Below the pieces are notes generated by a model. That model saw only the letters and a list, made by a program, of their open reading frames with translations. It did no database searches and was not told the DNA's origin. A stretch of 34,622 bases of DNA. Origin: Saccoglossus kowalevskii (Eukaryota > Hemichordata > Enteropneusta > Harrimaniidae). The position numbers and the translations under genes were made by a program. This document shows positions 12,686 through 23,413 of the stretch, piece after piece. The stretch spans positions 243,108 through 277,729 of the forward strand of contig NW_003135838.1 in assembly GCF_000003605.2 (NCBI RefSeq), written 5' to 3'. The stretch's first letter is position 1; each line of letters opens with the position of its first letter.

Positions 12686-13085
12686 TTGTCCTGGCAGCCA
12701 ATCATGTTGTCCTGGCAGCCAATCATGTTGTCCTGGCAGCCAATCATGTTGTCCTGGCAGCCAATCATGTTGTAGCGGTAGCCAACTATGTTGTCATGCC
12801 AGTCAACTATGTTGTCATGCCAGTCAACTATGTTGTCATGCCAGTCAACTATGTTGTCATGCCAGCCAACTATGTTGTCATGCCAGCCAACTATGTTGTC
12901 CTGGTAGCTAATCATGTTGTCATGGGAGCCAACTACGGTTGTAGCGGTAGCCAACTATGTTGTCATGCCAGCCAACTATGTTGTTCTGGGAGCCAATTAT
13001 GTTGTCCTGGGAGCCAACTATGTTGTCATGCCAGCCAACTATGTTGTCCTGGGAGCCAACTATGTAGTATTGGCAGCCAATTACG
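12686..13085 (+). repeat. 21-bp minisatellite, about 19 units in several variant types
   Basis: Units start every 21 bp at 12686, 12707, 12728 and onward; unit 12 (12917) is 22 bp. Units 1-4 are TTGTCCTGGCAGCCAATCAT plus G. Units 6-10, 14 and 17 carry TTGTCATGCCAG followed by CCAACTATG or TCAACTATG. Units 5 and 13 carry TTGTAGCGGTAGCCAACTAT; units 15, 16 and 18 carry CTGGGAGCCAA. Because 21 is a multiple of three, several frames stay open on both strands, and the single 22-bp unit explains where they change frame. Cysteine-rich or VV-rich translations here are not evidence of a protein. Confidence 0.95.
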
Positions 13086-13160
13086 GTAGAAAACTAACAA
13101 TGCTATGACTGCCAACTTGGCAGATAAAACAGATAAAATGTGGGTCACAGAAAACTACAC

Positions 13161-13177
13161 GGGGGGGGGGGGGGGGG
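13161..13177 (+). repeat. Homopolymer run of 17 G
   Basis: An uninterrupted G run directly after CTACAC. It is the longest G/C homopolymer seen in the window and lies 75 bp from the minisatellite. Confidence 0.95.
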
Positions 13178-13364
13178 AGTAATACCAGTATGTATGACCA
13201 ATCCTAGTAGCCTGAATAAACAGGATGTGGTCCTGTTTTTATTACCAAGGTATATGTACTGTAGTTAAGAACCTGACCATACAAAATTAAGTTTAATATA
13301 TCTGACTTGTCGACATAAACATCCGGTTACTGAATGAATGAAACTTGCAAAGTCATACGATATG

Positions 13365-13440
13365 ATAATAATATAATAATAATAATGATGATGTTTATTG
13401 AAATTGTATCCTGTTTCCGACCCTGATAAAGTTGAATGGT
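13365..13440 (-). mobile_element. Possible LINE 3' tail with ATT/ATC microsatellite
   Basis: Read on the minus strand, a unique sequence passes into TTTCAATAAACATCATCATT and then ATT repeats. An AATAAA followed by a short microsatellite is typical of CR1/L2-type LINE 3' ends. No coding remnant is attached, so the call is tentative. Confidence 0.3.
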
Positions 13441-13785
13441 GAATTACTAAAGAGAAAAAAAAAGTTACATTTGTTTTGGGGATAGCTGGCAATTTGTAGT
13501 TGATGCTACAGTAAATTAATCAGTTTTTCAAAGCGGCATTTAAAATGGCGAAGCCAACACAGATTTTAAAACTGTTACAAGTGGTAATACAGATACATAT
13601 TCCACCAGACAGAAATGCTTAAAATGTCTAAACAACAGGACAGTGGACACGATGATGGTCAAGATGGGAACACTATTTCGTAAATAAAACAAGTTGCATA
13701 ACTTTCTCACTCTGAACGGAATCGTGGCCCGTGGTTCATGAAGCGTATTTGAATAATCATTATTTATTATTGGAGCAAATTGATC

Positions 13786-13820
13786 CGACCTTTACAGGTC
13801 ACACATCCTGGCATTTCCAG
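13786..13820. repeat. Solo end of the GACCT..AGGTCACA TIR family
   Basis: CCGACCTTTACAGGTCACAC followed by ATCCTGGCA matches the ends of the elements at 950-1643 and 20933-21133. I found no partner end nearby. Confidence 0.4.
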
Positions 13821-14209
13821 AACTGTTGTCCAATAATAATGATAAATTAGTTATACTATGAGGTTATTAAGAGGATACCGCAAAGTATGTACAATGGCAG
13901 TACACAACAGAGTACTGACCGGCACGTAGCAGAGGTTCATGAGACTGTGGACTGGGTGCATACTTTGCAATAATCTAATTATTATACATCTTTGCAAACC
14001 AATGGCTTGATATAGGAAGCCCAGAGCTGAAGAAAATGATGAAAATTATTACAACTTTTTCGCCATTTCAAAAGCGTCCACCATCTTAGAAATACCATGT
14101 AATTTGTCCATATTTGGTATGGGCATCTCCTAAAATGGTAGGATGCAGATATCTCATGCAATATCACAAAATTATGCTACACTGTAACTTATAACAATAC
14201 ATACCAGTA

Positions 14210-14385
14210 CAGGGTTTGCGCTAGTGTCTCGGCAAGACGAGTCCCACTTACAAAATTTTAAGAAATAGAAATTTGACCCTGGATAACTTTATTAGAGATT
14301 GGACCCCAGCTTGCCTGAAAAACTGGGTCCCTCTTCAATAATTGGAGTCTGGGAAGCAAAATACGGGGTTAACGCAATCCCTGTC
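14210..14385. mobile_element. Small TIR element with CAGGGTTTGCGCTA ends
   Basis: The left end is ACAGGGTTTGCGCTAGTG; the right end read backwards is ACAGGGATTGCGTTAACC. A further internal inversion pairs GACCCCAGC with GGGTCC-type sequence. About 175 bp, non-coding. Confidence 0.5.
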
Positions 14386-14450
14386 AGCCAGTATATTATT
14401 AATATACTTCTGTCAAATCACAATGTATTACACCATGCTGTAATTTTGCA

Positions 14451-14797
14451 GGGTATTTGAAATGTGGTCAAGGTGATATTGCAGATGAAAAACATTTTCT
14501 TTTGAGCTGCTCAAATTTTGAAAATGAAAGAAAAAACCTGCGAACTTACCTCCAGTGAAGAGAACAAAGATGTAATGTTCTCAAAAATTATGAAAATTAA
14601 CATTGCTCTTTCACTATATCTAAAAATATACAAAGCACCGCCTGTGTAAACCCCTGGGTAGGGAGAACCTTTACTTTGATTTAGTTACACTATTTTTATC
14701 ACTTTCCAATTTATTTTTAGTTATTAAACCTTTTTAAATTTGTCCTTTGTTATTTTAAGTAAATAAACTAGTAAATAAACTATTATTATTATTATTG
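14451..14797 (+). pseudogene. LINE 3' remnant: C-terminal zinc-knuckle region, frameshifted, with ATT tail
   Basis: From 14451 the frame reads GYLKCGQGDIADEKHFLLSC followed by NFENERKNL and stops at TGA 14556. A shift of one frame then continues EENKDVMFSKIMKINIALSL and ends PPV with TAA at 14647. The C-x(n)-DE-x-HFLL-x-C-x(5)-R pattern is the conserved C-terminal block of many animal non-LTR retrotransposon polyproteins. The 3' flank has AATAAA copies and ends in an ATT microsatellite at 14781-14796. It is 5'-truncated and dead. It resembles the minus-strand remnant at 23052-23413 in pattern but is another family, with a different 3' end. Confidence 0.7.
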
Positions 14798-16419
14798 TAT
14801 TCTATCTTAGTGGGGAAGTAGGAAATGTGAAATTTACAAGATGGCAGGCATGTTTGAAAGTGAATTACATACATTGTAGTAAGAAAGTGTCGTTATTATT
14901 TTCACCATCATGCTCAGTTCACAGTCAATACGAAGATATCGCAAAAGTATACATTTATAGTAACCTCTGCTACATGTTGATCAATACTACTGTCTTTGTG
15001 CATAGTTGCGTTATCATAGTAATTTTAAACCTTTTTTGAACATCAACAACAATTGCTAAAAATAAATTTAAAAATAAATTGACCTAAATTTGTCCACAAG
15101 AAATTACCAGAATGACCTCTATTAGGGGTCATGAAGAAATGTCATGCTACAACACATGATTTATAGTACTCTGGCAAATAAAAAATGTATTTTTAAAAGA
15201 ATTGTTACAGCATTTTACTTACATGATTATGCTTGGCTTTTTTACCAAGTAATGTCAAAATAGAAGGGTTACATTGTAACATTGCTATCTGTGTTAATTG
15301 CACCAACAGTAGGGATCCAGTACTACCAGCAGGCTGCATTATGATAAACTACACTAATTGATACCCATGTCCGGAAATTCAAGAGGCACTAACTGATCAA
15401 ATATTATAAACTTGCTCACAGGATGTAGATTAAAAACATTTTTTTTTTTTAAATTGATCACAAAATGTTTCTACATGACCTATTTTACAAAGAAGTCTGT
15501 GAGATGCAATCACAAGCAATGATATGACATGGGTTGGTAAGGGAACTAAAGGGTGTCATTTTCCAGTCGTATTTTTATACCATGTATTACAAATATGAAC
15601 ATTGTAGCAAATAAAAGTATAAAACACAGGTCACATGATTGTCTGTATGCAAGAATATCACAGAATTCATAAGACTCGAAACAATTTTGAAAATGCATAT
15701 TTTTGAAATTTACACTGCATTTTCAGTAGTATGACAAGAAAATATCAATTGAATATTATACAAAATAGTATCTATGCTTAAAAATGTATCACCGAACTGT
15801 ACTCCTCTATTAAAAGCTTATGCACTTATTTATGACCGAGATGCATCTATGGTCAAAATAAGTCTTATTTTAAGAATACATGTAAATGCCATTTTTGCTT
15901 TACAAGTGCAAATATAGCAATACCATTTTATTAGTTTTTCAACAAAACTGTATCGATCTGAACACACAGGGAATCATTTCCTCATTAGGTATTAATTGGA
16001 CAACTCAGTTGGACAGGAACCATAACGACCTTGGGCAATTTGCACACACAGAGGGATTTCCGTTTTCGACACCAATGGACCTTCAATTTCAGCCACAGCC
16101 ATTTTTTACTAAGTTTCTCAAGTTCATGTTGACCTGAATATTCATTCTAAACAAAGAGAGACCCAACAAATGTATCAATTATAATAATAATTTTATTAAC
16201 ACTAAAAAAATTTGTTGTTGATATTTTAGCTTCTGAAATAATTTCTTTCAATGTGTAATATAAAAGTTGTATACTGGTAGCAGTTACATTATATCTTGTT
16301 CATGGTCATATCGTAGTATCATACTGCAAGTATTTGTGACAAAAGTCACTGACAATCAGACAAAATAGACATATTCAGATACTATCGACCCAACTTGTCA
16401 TTTCTTTTTACTGGTAAGA
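14798..16419. other. No gene seen
   Basis: AT-rich intronic sequence. The plus-strand frames 14827-15039 and 15886-16137 have no recognisable domain and no flanking splice pair that extends them. Confidence 0.3.
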
Positions 16420-16632
16420 TACTGTAAAATACTTTATTTTAGCTGGAATTAATTTTCGCTGAAATAGACTTTTTGCGTGTTTTGTATGGAATTTATTTTT
16501 ACTGACTTTTGATGAGCTGAATGTAAAATATAGGAAATGAAGTATATTCGCTGGATTTTATTTCCACTGACTCATTTTTTCAGCCAAAATAGTGAAAACG
16601 AATTCCAAGCGAAAATTAAGTATTTTAAGGTA
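16420..16632 (+). mobile_element. MITE family A, copy 4 (213 bp, best-preserved full-length plus-orientation copy)
   Basis: It starts TACTGTAAAATACTTTATTT and ends AAGTATTTTAAGGTA. Inverted arms of about 40 bp include TTAGCTGGAATTAATTTTCG at the left and, read backwards from the right, TTCGCTTGGAATTCGTTTTC. The interior has TTTTGATGAGCTGAATG. Confidence 0.8.
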
Positions 16633-16788
16633 GAATACAAATTCGTAGCATCATGAGTTTACACTGTATGCAAATTACAGAGGTCAAAATAAACAATTGA
16701 TGCAACAAATTTGATTTTTGGTTTATAAGTGGTCCTATTGGAGATGTACTGCTAATAGAGAAAGTATGGTACAGTCGTCGTGTGATTT

Positions 16789-17330
16789 ATTTTCATGTTT
16801 CACACCTTTTTTTTTCTGTTTGAAATTTTCTCCATTGACACTTTCACAACGGACTAAACACAAACTAATAACTCAAAAAAAAGAATTTTGTTTTTGAACT
16901 TCCTCATTGCTGCTATAACAGTATTTTCTATTTTCCTCAAGCAATTCAACCATCTGGTGTGAAATACCGGTAGCAACATTCAGATCAATCCAATCCAATC
17001 CAACTTAACATTTCTTTTTATTGACATGAAACAAGACAAGTTACAACTTCATTTCAGTATATGTTCTTATTTTCGGTTTGGAATTACCACTACTGACATT
17101 CTACAAAGATTACACTGCAACCACAGACAAAAACCTCTCTAATAAATAATTCAACAAACATAAATTTCATTTATCCTCCAGCAATTCAGCCATCTCGAAT
17201 TATTATCAAACTTTGAGTCCTGCTTTTCATTTTCACGTTTTCCTATTTCTGTTTGAAATTACCTCCAGTGACATTTTACAAGAATGTCACAACTGTTCAA
17301 TTTTCATTTTTTGTCCAGCAATTAATGATT
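16789..17330 (+). repeat. Three diverged direct repeats of roughly 170-270 bp spacing
   Basis: The related cores are CTGTTTGAAATTTTCTCCAT near 16818, CGGTTTGGAATTACCACTAC near 17074 and CTGTTTGAAATTACCTCCAG near 17252, each followed by TGACA and then by a CAGCAATTCA-type block (CAAGCAATTCA, CAGCAATTCA, CAGCAATTAA). The order of blocks is the same in each, so this is an old tandem array that has decayed. Confidence 0.55.
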
Positions 17331-17457
17331 AAGCTGTTTTCAAAAATATTTATTAGTTTATGGTTCAGTTATTGGAAATAGTACTGTAATACTGATAAAT
17401 TTACCCAAAGAATGATGTTACATTTGTACATGCACACAATGTTATTTCATGTTTATA

Positions 17458-17600
17458 TTTTTTTTTTTTTTTTATTAGACGCATAAAATCCTTAGGAAAG
17501 GATAAAAAGGGTCTTACAGAAAGAAATTAAAAAAAACTACAATCTAAAAAATAAAACAAAAAATAACTTTTCTAAAAAAAATAAAACAAATAAAAAACAT
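17458..17600 (-). mobile_element. 5'-truncated LINE copy: 3' untranslated end and poly(A)
   Basis: On the minus strand the segment ends GGATTTTATGCGTCTAAT and then a run of 16 A (T run 17458-17473). The body matches 22837-22990 nearly base for base, including AAGGATTTTATGCG and GTAAGACCCTTTTTATCC. Because the 22837 copy continues upstream into a reverse transcriptase C-terminal region, this is a second, shorter insertion of the same LINE. Confidence 0.75.
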
Positions 17601-18248
17601 GTGTACCTACACTATGGGTCCTTGTACATGTAATACAAGATAAAAGGTAATCTATAAAAATGTTTTAAAGAGAGTCGCAAGCTTGTAGTATTCAGTGCAA
17701 GAACTTCAAAAAAACCACCGCAATATATTTTAAAGTGTGTTGAAACTAAAATTATTGACCTTTTTGTCAGTATTTTGCAAGTAGCGTGTCACAGGGTAAA
17801 CCCCAAGTCATAAAAACCATAATTCAATGCATACTCATGCACAATGTATGCCACTGTGTGTGTAACAAAGTGGTACATAGTCTAGTAATAAAAACAACTG
17901 CCAAGAAAAATTGATTTATTAAAAAGTATTTCTGTGATATAAAGTTCAGCCACCTACCTTATCCAATCGAACGCCTCCATAACCCACCCACATAGTTCGC
18001 TATTTGCAATGAAGCAGTAAATCAATGCAAACAAAAAGATACTCGGTTTGGTGATAAACATGAAAGATACAATTGATCATGATGAAACGTACATTCTTGG
18101 AAACACTAAGCGAGTTCCCACAACAAAACCATTCTGTGATTGCCACTGTCCACAGAGTTTCTGTTGCGATACTGCTCGGTGATACTGCTCAGCGATATCT
18201 TCGGCTCTATGGTTTGACATTTTACCAACCATAAATACCATATTTGCT

Positions 18249-18404
18249 TTAAAGTGTCACATGGGCATGCAGCAAACGGCCATAGCGTGTCATTGTTTAC
18301 AAACAAGCATCTACCCATGAGCCTTTGCATTTTAAGCGTGTGTTGTTATCGTCGCTTGGAACTCAATTTTCGCATATTCACAGGTGACGACCACTCCGCT
18401 TTAA
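18249..18404 (+). mobile_element. GC-rich MITE family S, copy 1 (left end decayed)
   Basis: It starts TTAAAGTGTCAC and ends CACTCCGCTTTAA. The interior reads GCCATAGCGTGTCATTGTTT, then CTACCCATGAGCC, then TGTGTTGTTATCGTCGCTTG, all shared with copies at 30650 and 33247. Both overlapping reading frames here lie within the element. Confidence 0.75.
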
Positions 18405-18469
18405 ATGCAATGTTTGGTCTATACACACTTCTGTTAGAGATACAACACTTAACATAGCAAATAGAGTAG

Positions 18470-18597
18470 TTAAAGCGGGAGGGTCATCACCTGCGCACAC
18501 ATAGGAACGCACAGGTTCATGGGTAGACGCTTGTTTGTAAACAATGACACGCTATGACCATCTGACGCATGCGCAGGTGATGACTCCCCCGCTTTAA
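18470..18597 (-). mobile_element. GC-rich MITE family S, copy 2 (128 bp, both ends intact)
   Basis: The left end is TTAAAGCGGGAGGGTCATCA; the right end read backwards is TTAAAGCGGGGGAGTCATCA, both continuing CCTGCGCA. The interior contains the reverse of the CTACCCATGA and ATAGCGTGTCATTGTTTAC blocks, so it faces copy 1, 65 bp away. Confidence 0.85.
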
Positions 18598-20234
18598 GAT
18601 AAATCAGCCATACACTATATAACAAGAATGGTTTACATGGCATGTATGTAAACCGAGCAAACCCTAAATTTTGCATTAACAAAATGTAGTTTTAATTAAA
18701 ACAAATCAGCAAACAAGATAATTAAAAACAGAACTAGAATTGAAATTCTGTGGTTTCAACAAAAGGCAATCACATTTTTGTCTCCACCTTACTGGTATAT
18801 GGCAATAAGATTCAACAGACCTTGTCTCCATAGTAACCACTCAAGTATAACACAAGGTTCAATGAGAAATGTAACATTTTCTTATCTAAGCAAAAGCAAT
18901 GGATGTGTAAATAAGATGAACAGTAAACAAAATTGTGTCAACACCTTCATTAGCAAAGTAGTGTGAATTAGCTGTACAGGGTCAGCTGACCACGTTGAAT
19001 CAGGTGCTGTAAACGAAGCCATTCATTGAAAAAATACGTTTAATTCTTGCGAGCAGGGTACAATTTTTCAATTTCCTGATGACGATTAAGGAAAAAAATG
19101 TTCAGAAGAACTATTTCGTATAATTTGTAGTGGTCATTTCTGTGTATTATTATTATTGGTAGACAGGAGGCATTTTACCACTTTCATATCAAAAAACTTT
19201 TGCAAAAGTCGTTGTCATGTTTTGGGGATACCAGTGAAACTTACACAAATTTCAATAACAATTTTCTCCAAATTTTCTATGAAAGATTACTCTTACAGTT
19301 AATTAAATTGTAATCTTATATAGAAAGGAATTTAATTTGACTCAAATTACAATCTTATGTAGATATGTAAATTAATTTCAACCTAATTAAACACAATTAA
19401 TTGTAATCCTCTATAGGAATAGAATGTAATTACAGTAATGTTAAAATTCCAGTTACACAATTCCAGTTTTGGTTTTTACAGACAAACTCATGCATACTTG
19501 GAAGTTAATGATCTCATAGTAAATATAATCATTATGTAGCGTTATAAGATTGTGATGTCATTGGTAGTACGCTTTATTCTTTAAGTTACAAAGCGTAACA
19601 GAATCAAATCCGTGAGTCCTAACATTCAACATTTACATATAAATGACACTTGGGAAGTGCTTTCGTTTTTATTCATCAAATACCTTGAGACAAGATCTTT
19701 CAATGAAATGAGTTACATGTACATACCACTACTACATGTAGCTAAATCAAATGTGTGATTTCATTCATTACGATTCATATTTCATTCTTCTGATTAAAAG
19801 CATTGACCCAGATACAGAACAAGATAATCTCTTAAATATCTAAACTCTTCCCCCACTGAAACAATCCTATCCCTGAAGACTTGATCACCTGATCACGTTT
19901 CCAGCGAGCCAGTGAGTGGGCGAGTACAGTGTTCCCACCTACATCACCATGATGGAATGCCATAGATGAATGCTCCAGTCAGCACCCATGTACGATAAAC
20001 ACAGTCCATTCATTCTCGGCAACAGTTATCAATAGGACTATCAAGTCAGTGTTGGGTAAACACAGGTCAATTCCCACACTAAGAGACTGCCAGGGATCAG
20101 CATATCACATTAGCAGGAGTTTCTAGAATTAATTAATATTTAGACCATCAAATATTTCATAGTTTCGAGACTCCAAAATTATAGTATTAAAATATTTCCA
20201 TGCTTCTTGTAGCATATTATACACTAGCATATAC
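18598..20234. other. No gene seen; one higher-complexity block
   Basis: Diverged short repeats of AATTGTAATCTTATATAG type lie at 19300-19430. The block 19850-20110 is less AT-rich and of higher complexity than its surroundings, and contains a TGATCACCTGATCACG near-palindrome. It could be an intronic regulatory element; I see nothing coding in it. Confidence 0.3.
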
Positions 20235-20440
20235 TACTGTAATATACTTTATTTTCACTTGGAATTAATTTTTCGCTATTTTCGCTAAAAAAATGATTCA
20301 GAGAAATTTAAAATCTAATGAATATACCTTTTTTCCTATATTTTACATTCAACTTGTCAAACATCAGTGAAAATAAACTCCACACAAAACACCCAAAAGG
20401 TCTTTGATTGATTCCAGCTAAAATAAAGTATTTTACAGTA
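20235..20440 (-). mobile_element. MITE family A, copy 5 (206 bp)
   Basis: It starts TACTGTAATATACTTTATTT and ends AAAGTATTTTACAGTA. The interior has CATTCAACTTGTCAAACATC, the reverse orientation of copies 2-4. Both terminal repeats are present. Confidence 0.8.
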
Positions 20441-20932
20441 CCAGTATATCGTTATTCTTAGGGATGAACCATTTTAAATTGTCTTTTTTTTTACATTTTT
20501 CTTTTTCTTGAATGTAATAACAATTTTCTCCTTCAACAACTTGCATACAATTTTCCTTTTAGTTTATAGCTTGGAATTCTTTTCTTTACCAAATCAACAG
20601 GTTACTCCCCATGAGTTCAACTGGTTACCCTTTAAAACTATTACCAATTTGATTTAGTTACAATTGCGATTATCATTATCAATGACTTTATTCTTATTTT
20701 TTAGTTTCATCACGCAAACAGAAAGATTTAATACTTAAACATATACACCCATTCAACACAATGTATTCTTCATGTAATTTTCTGTGGATGACATACATTT
20801 TAAATAATAATCATTTTTTTTTCAAAATAATATATAATTTCATCATTTGAGGAGGTGATATCTGCAGCCAAATTTAAATGTTTAACCATTGGTGTCCTGT
20901 AATTGTTTATACTAGGAGTCCAGAAATATATC

Positions 20933-21133
20933 TTATGCATGACCCCTAAGGGTCACACATCCTGGCCCTTCTAGGGGTATTTATTGATCTATAATAGCTG
21001 GAATGCTGTCCTCCTTTCATTTATAATTTTGAGGCATTTTCATCGAGGAAAGGGATAAGAAAATCACATTAACAATGAATCTGTACCACCATATATTACC
21101 AGAATGTGTGTAACCTTTTGGGGTCATACATAA
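20933..21133. mobile_element. TIR element, GACCT..AGGTCACA family, short form (201 bp)
   Basis: The left end is TTATGCATGACCCCTAAGGG followed by TCACACATCCTGG; the right end read backwards is TTATGTATGACCCCAAAAGG followed by TTACACACATTCTGG. It is an internally shorter relative of 950-1643. Confidence 0.65.
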
Positions 21134-21690
21134 GTACTGTTAGATTATACGTTTCCTCTACTACAATTTTGAATCATTTAATAGCGACATCAGTCGGTTT
21201 CTGTGCAAGCATGGGAAGGAGGGGGTGATTACTAGCTTGCACAAATTATTTGCTGGCTTCCCTAGTTCCTGGCGATCTGATGAGATATCAAACAATTATG
21301 CTGCAAAATCACCCCACGCTTCCTCTACGCAGACAAAATTGGAACATTTTAACACCATAATTCACAAGTTCCTAAGGTAACGGTAAAACTCCAAACTTGT
21401 CAATTCAGTTGACATGATAAAAGCTAAAACTGAAAATGAGAACTAACCATTTCCCTTATGAATAAAAATATGGCTGGATTCCTTCCTACCATGGTTGTTT
21501 ATAGTAATTTGAGTACACCCATTCCAATCTAGAGCAAGCAATGAATATATACAACTAAACGACTGTCTGCCCTCTCAGACTGACGAAGACAGGAGTAACA
21601 TGGGGAATGGCAAATGATGGGTGTGTCTCTCTAACACAGATATCAAATCAAAATTAGTCAGTCACTTAAAACGATATCGGAACTGCAAGT

Positions 21691-21873
21691 CAGTGTTCCC
21701 TCTAAGCCTTATTTTCGCTTAATTTTCTCAGATTCAATTGTAGTTTCTCAGTGAAATTTTGTCTTTTGGGAAACTTTCCATGCATTTTGTATGCAGAAAA
21801 AAACATTTCAAGGGGAAAATGGGAAAATTTTCACAGTATTTTCAAGATTCAAAAAAATTAAAGGGAACAGTGA
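21691..21873. mobile_element. Possible hAT-like MITE with CAGTGTTCCCTCTAA end
   Basis: The left end is CAGTGTTCCCTCTAAGCC; the right end read backwards is CACTGTTCCCTTTAATTT. CAGTGTTCCC is a frequent hAT-type terminus. I did not find a matching 8-bp target duplication, so the superfamily is uncertain. Confidence 0.4.
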
Positions 21874-22836
21874 CTGTAACTAACGTTAAATTATTGATAG
21901 TGTGCAGTTTTTACAAGCCGGTAATGACGCACATTCCCCGACAAGATAGTAAATTAAAACAATTGTCAAAATTCTGTGACATGTTTGGCCTTATCTTTTT
22001 TTGTGACAAAAAAAGTAGTAGTTAGACCATGTTTATGTTTCTTGCATTGAAATGAAATGCATACAGCGCAGTGCACCAATGTAAGCAAAATTCTAACTAG
22101 AATACACAAACATGTGGCCATGTGAGTGTCCCTTTAACCTGTTGACAGCCAAGGTCAACTTTTGCCACCTGGGACAATTTATAACAGCATCGATTTTTCC
22201 TTTAAAAATACTATACAGTAGCATTCAAGGGTAAGATACAAAACATAAAGGGGGTCTCTTCGCATCTTGGAGGAGGTGGTCCACCCGTTGGGGTTGTAAG
22301 TGACATATTTGTTAATTTTTTTCATTTTTCATTTCATTTTCGTCTACTCAAATCAACCCTGATTAAACGGTGTCATACTTCAACTATGAATATAATTATA
22401 ATATGAATACAAGAGCCTTATCCTAAACATCCCATCCAGCATGTGGAGATTATTGCTCAAAATTATTAGATCTAATCCATAATAAAGCAGATTAAAGATT
22501 AAATAATTACAATGCAAGATATTAAAGCTGCATTCATATTAATTTTGTTGGCATAAGTGTAAGCCAGCTGGGACACTTAAAAACCCCAACTAAATGCTCT
22601 GGCATGTGCCAAAAATTGGCCAATTCAATCGAAACATGACACCTCATTCCCACTTATAACCTGTCACTACAGTTTTCCGATCATGTTGACGTTAAACTGT
22701 TGCATATTCATGTTCTCTCTTGTATACTGACTGAACAGAATTACAAAGATATTCTTTTCTCTACCGTTGTTGATCCATGAGGAAAACAAACACATTGTTA
22801 CTAACATAATATTGAAGAAAATACAAACAATACATA

Positions 22837-23051
22837 TTTTTATTAGACGCATAAAATCCTTAGGAAAGGATAAAAAGGGTCTTACAGAAAGAAATTAAAA
22901 AAAAAAAAAACAAACTACAATCTAAAAAAGAAAACAAAAAATAAAAACTTTTCTAAAAAAAAAAAAAAAAAAAAAAAACAAGTCAAAAACAAAAAAATAC
23001 AATTTGCAGCCAATGGTGAATACAGAATATAAAATGAACACAGAATGTGGC
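22837..23051 (-). mobile_element. LINE 3' untranslated region and short poly(A)
   Basis: This directly follows the stop codon of the LINE coding remnant at 23052 (minus strand). It is A-rich on the plus strand with runs at about 22898-22911 and 22957-22978, and ends GGATTTTATGCGTCTAATAA. The same 3' end recurs at 17458-17600. Confidence 0.75.
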
Positions 23052-23413
23052 CTAATACACTGATAGTTGTTGCTGTTTTGTTCCATAGCTGTTTTTTAAA
23101 AAAACAGCTAAGGCTGGTGCTAGAGTATGGTTTGCCATAATCAAAATTAATTTATTCTGACTATTTTCTTTATCAAAATTTGGAATTTTATTTTGTGCAG
23201 TCAGGAATAATTTGTCCCTATGGTGACTGTAAGCTGGACATTTCATTACAAAATGTTGCTCATCCTCAACTATATTTTGGCTGCACATATCACATGTTCT
23301 TTTATCCAGCCGCACATTATTATGTCTGCCTTTCTCAATTTTAAGGTCATGGTTGCTTGTCCTGAATTTTGCAATTAACCTTCTAAGACCATGGTTCTGC
23401 ATATTAATTAGGT
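23052..23413 (-). pseudogene. LINE polyprotein C-terminal remnant, cut by an assembly gap
   Basis: The last 119 residues before the stop are readable. They include GLRRLIAKFRTSNHDLKIEK, then CDMC, then EDEQHFVMKCPAYSHHRDKL. This is the conserved segment after the reverse transcriptase domain in many animal LINEs: an N-terminal LRTSNH-type block and a C-x2-C-x(n)-H-x4-C zinc-knuckle-like motif. In an intact element it belongs to the ORF2 polyprotein used in target-primed reverse transcription. The gap at 23414 removes everything upstream. Beyond the gap, 23464-23495 does not look like LINE sequence, so the true 5' break may lie inside the gap. Confidence 0.75.

Noticed and set aside
12686-13085. 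CRISPR-like array
   Set aside because: The units are contiguous with no unique spacers, and the context is an animal genome.
12624-13108. Overlapping cysteine-rich or VV-rich reading frames on both strands, up to 152 residues
   Set aside because: They are a by-product of a 21-bp minisatellite whose unit is a multiple of three; no other coding signal is present.
18106-18682. Three reading frames around family S MITEs
   Set aside because: They lie largely within the two inverted MITE copies, whose repeat structure explains them.
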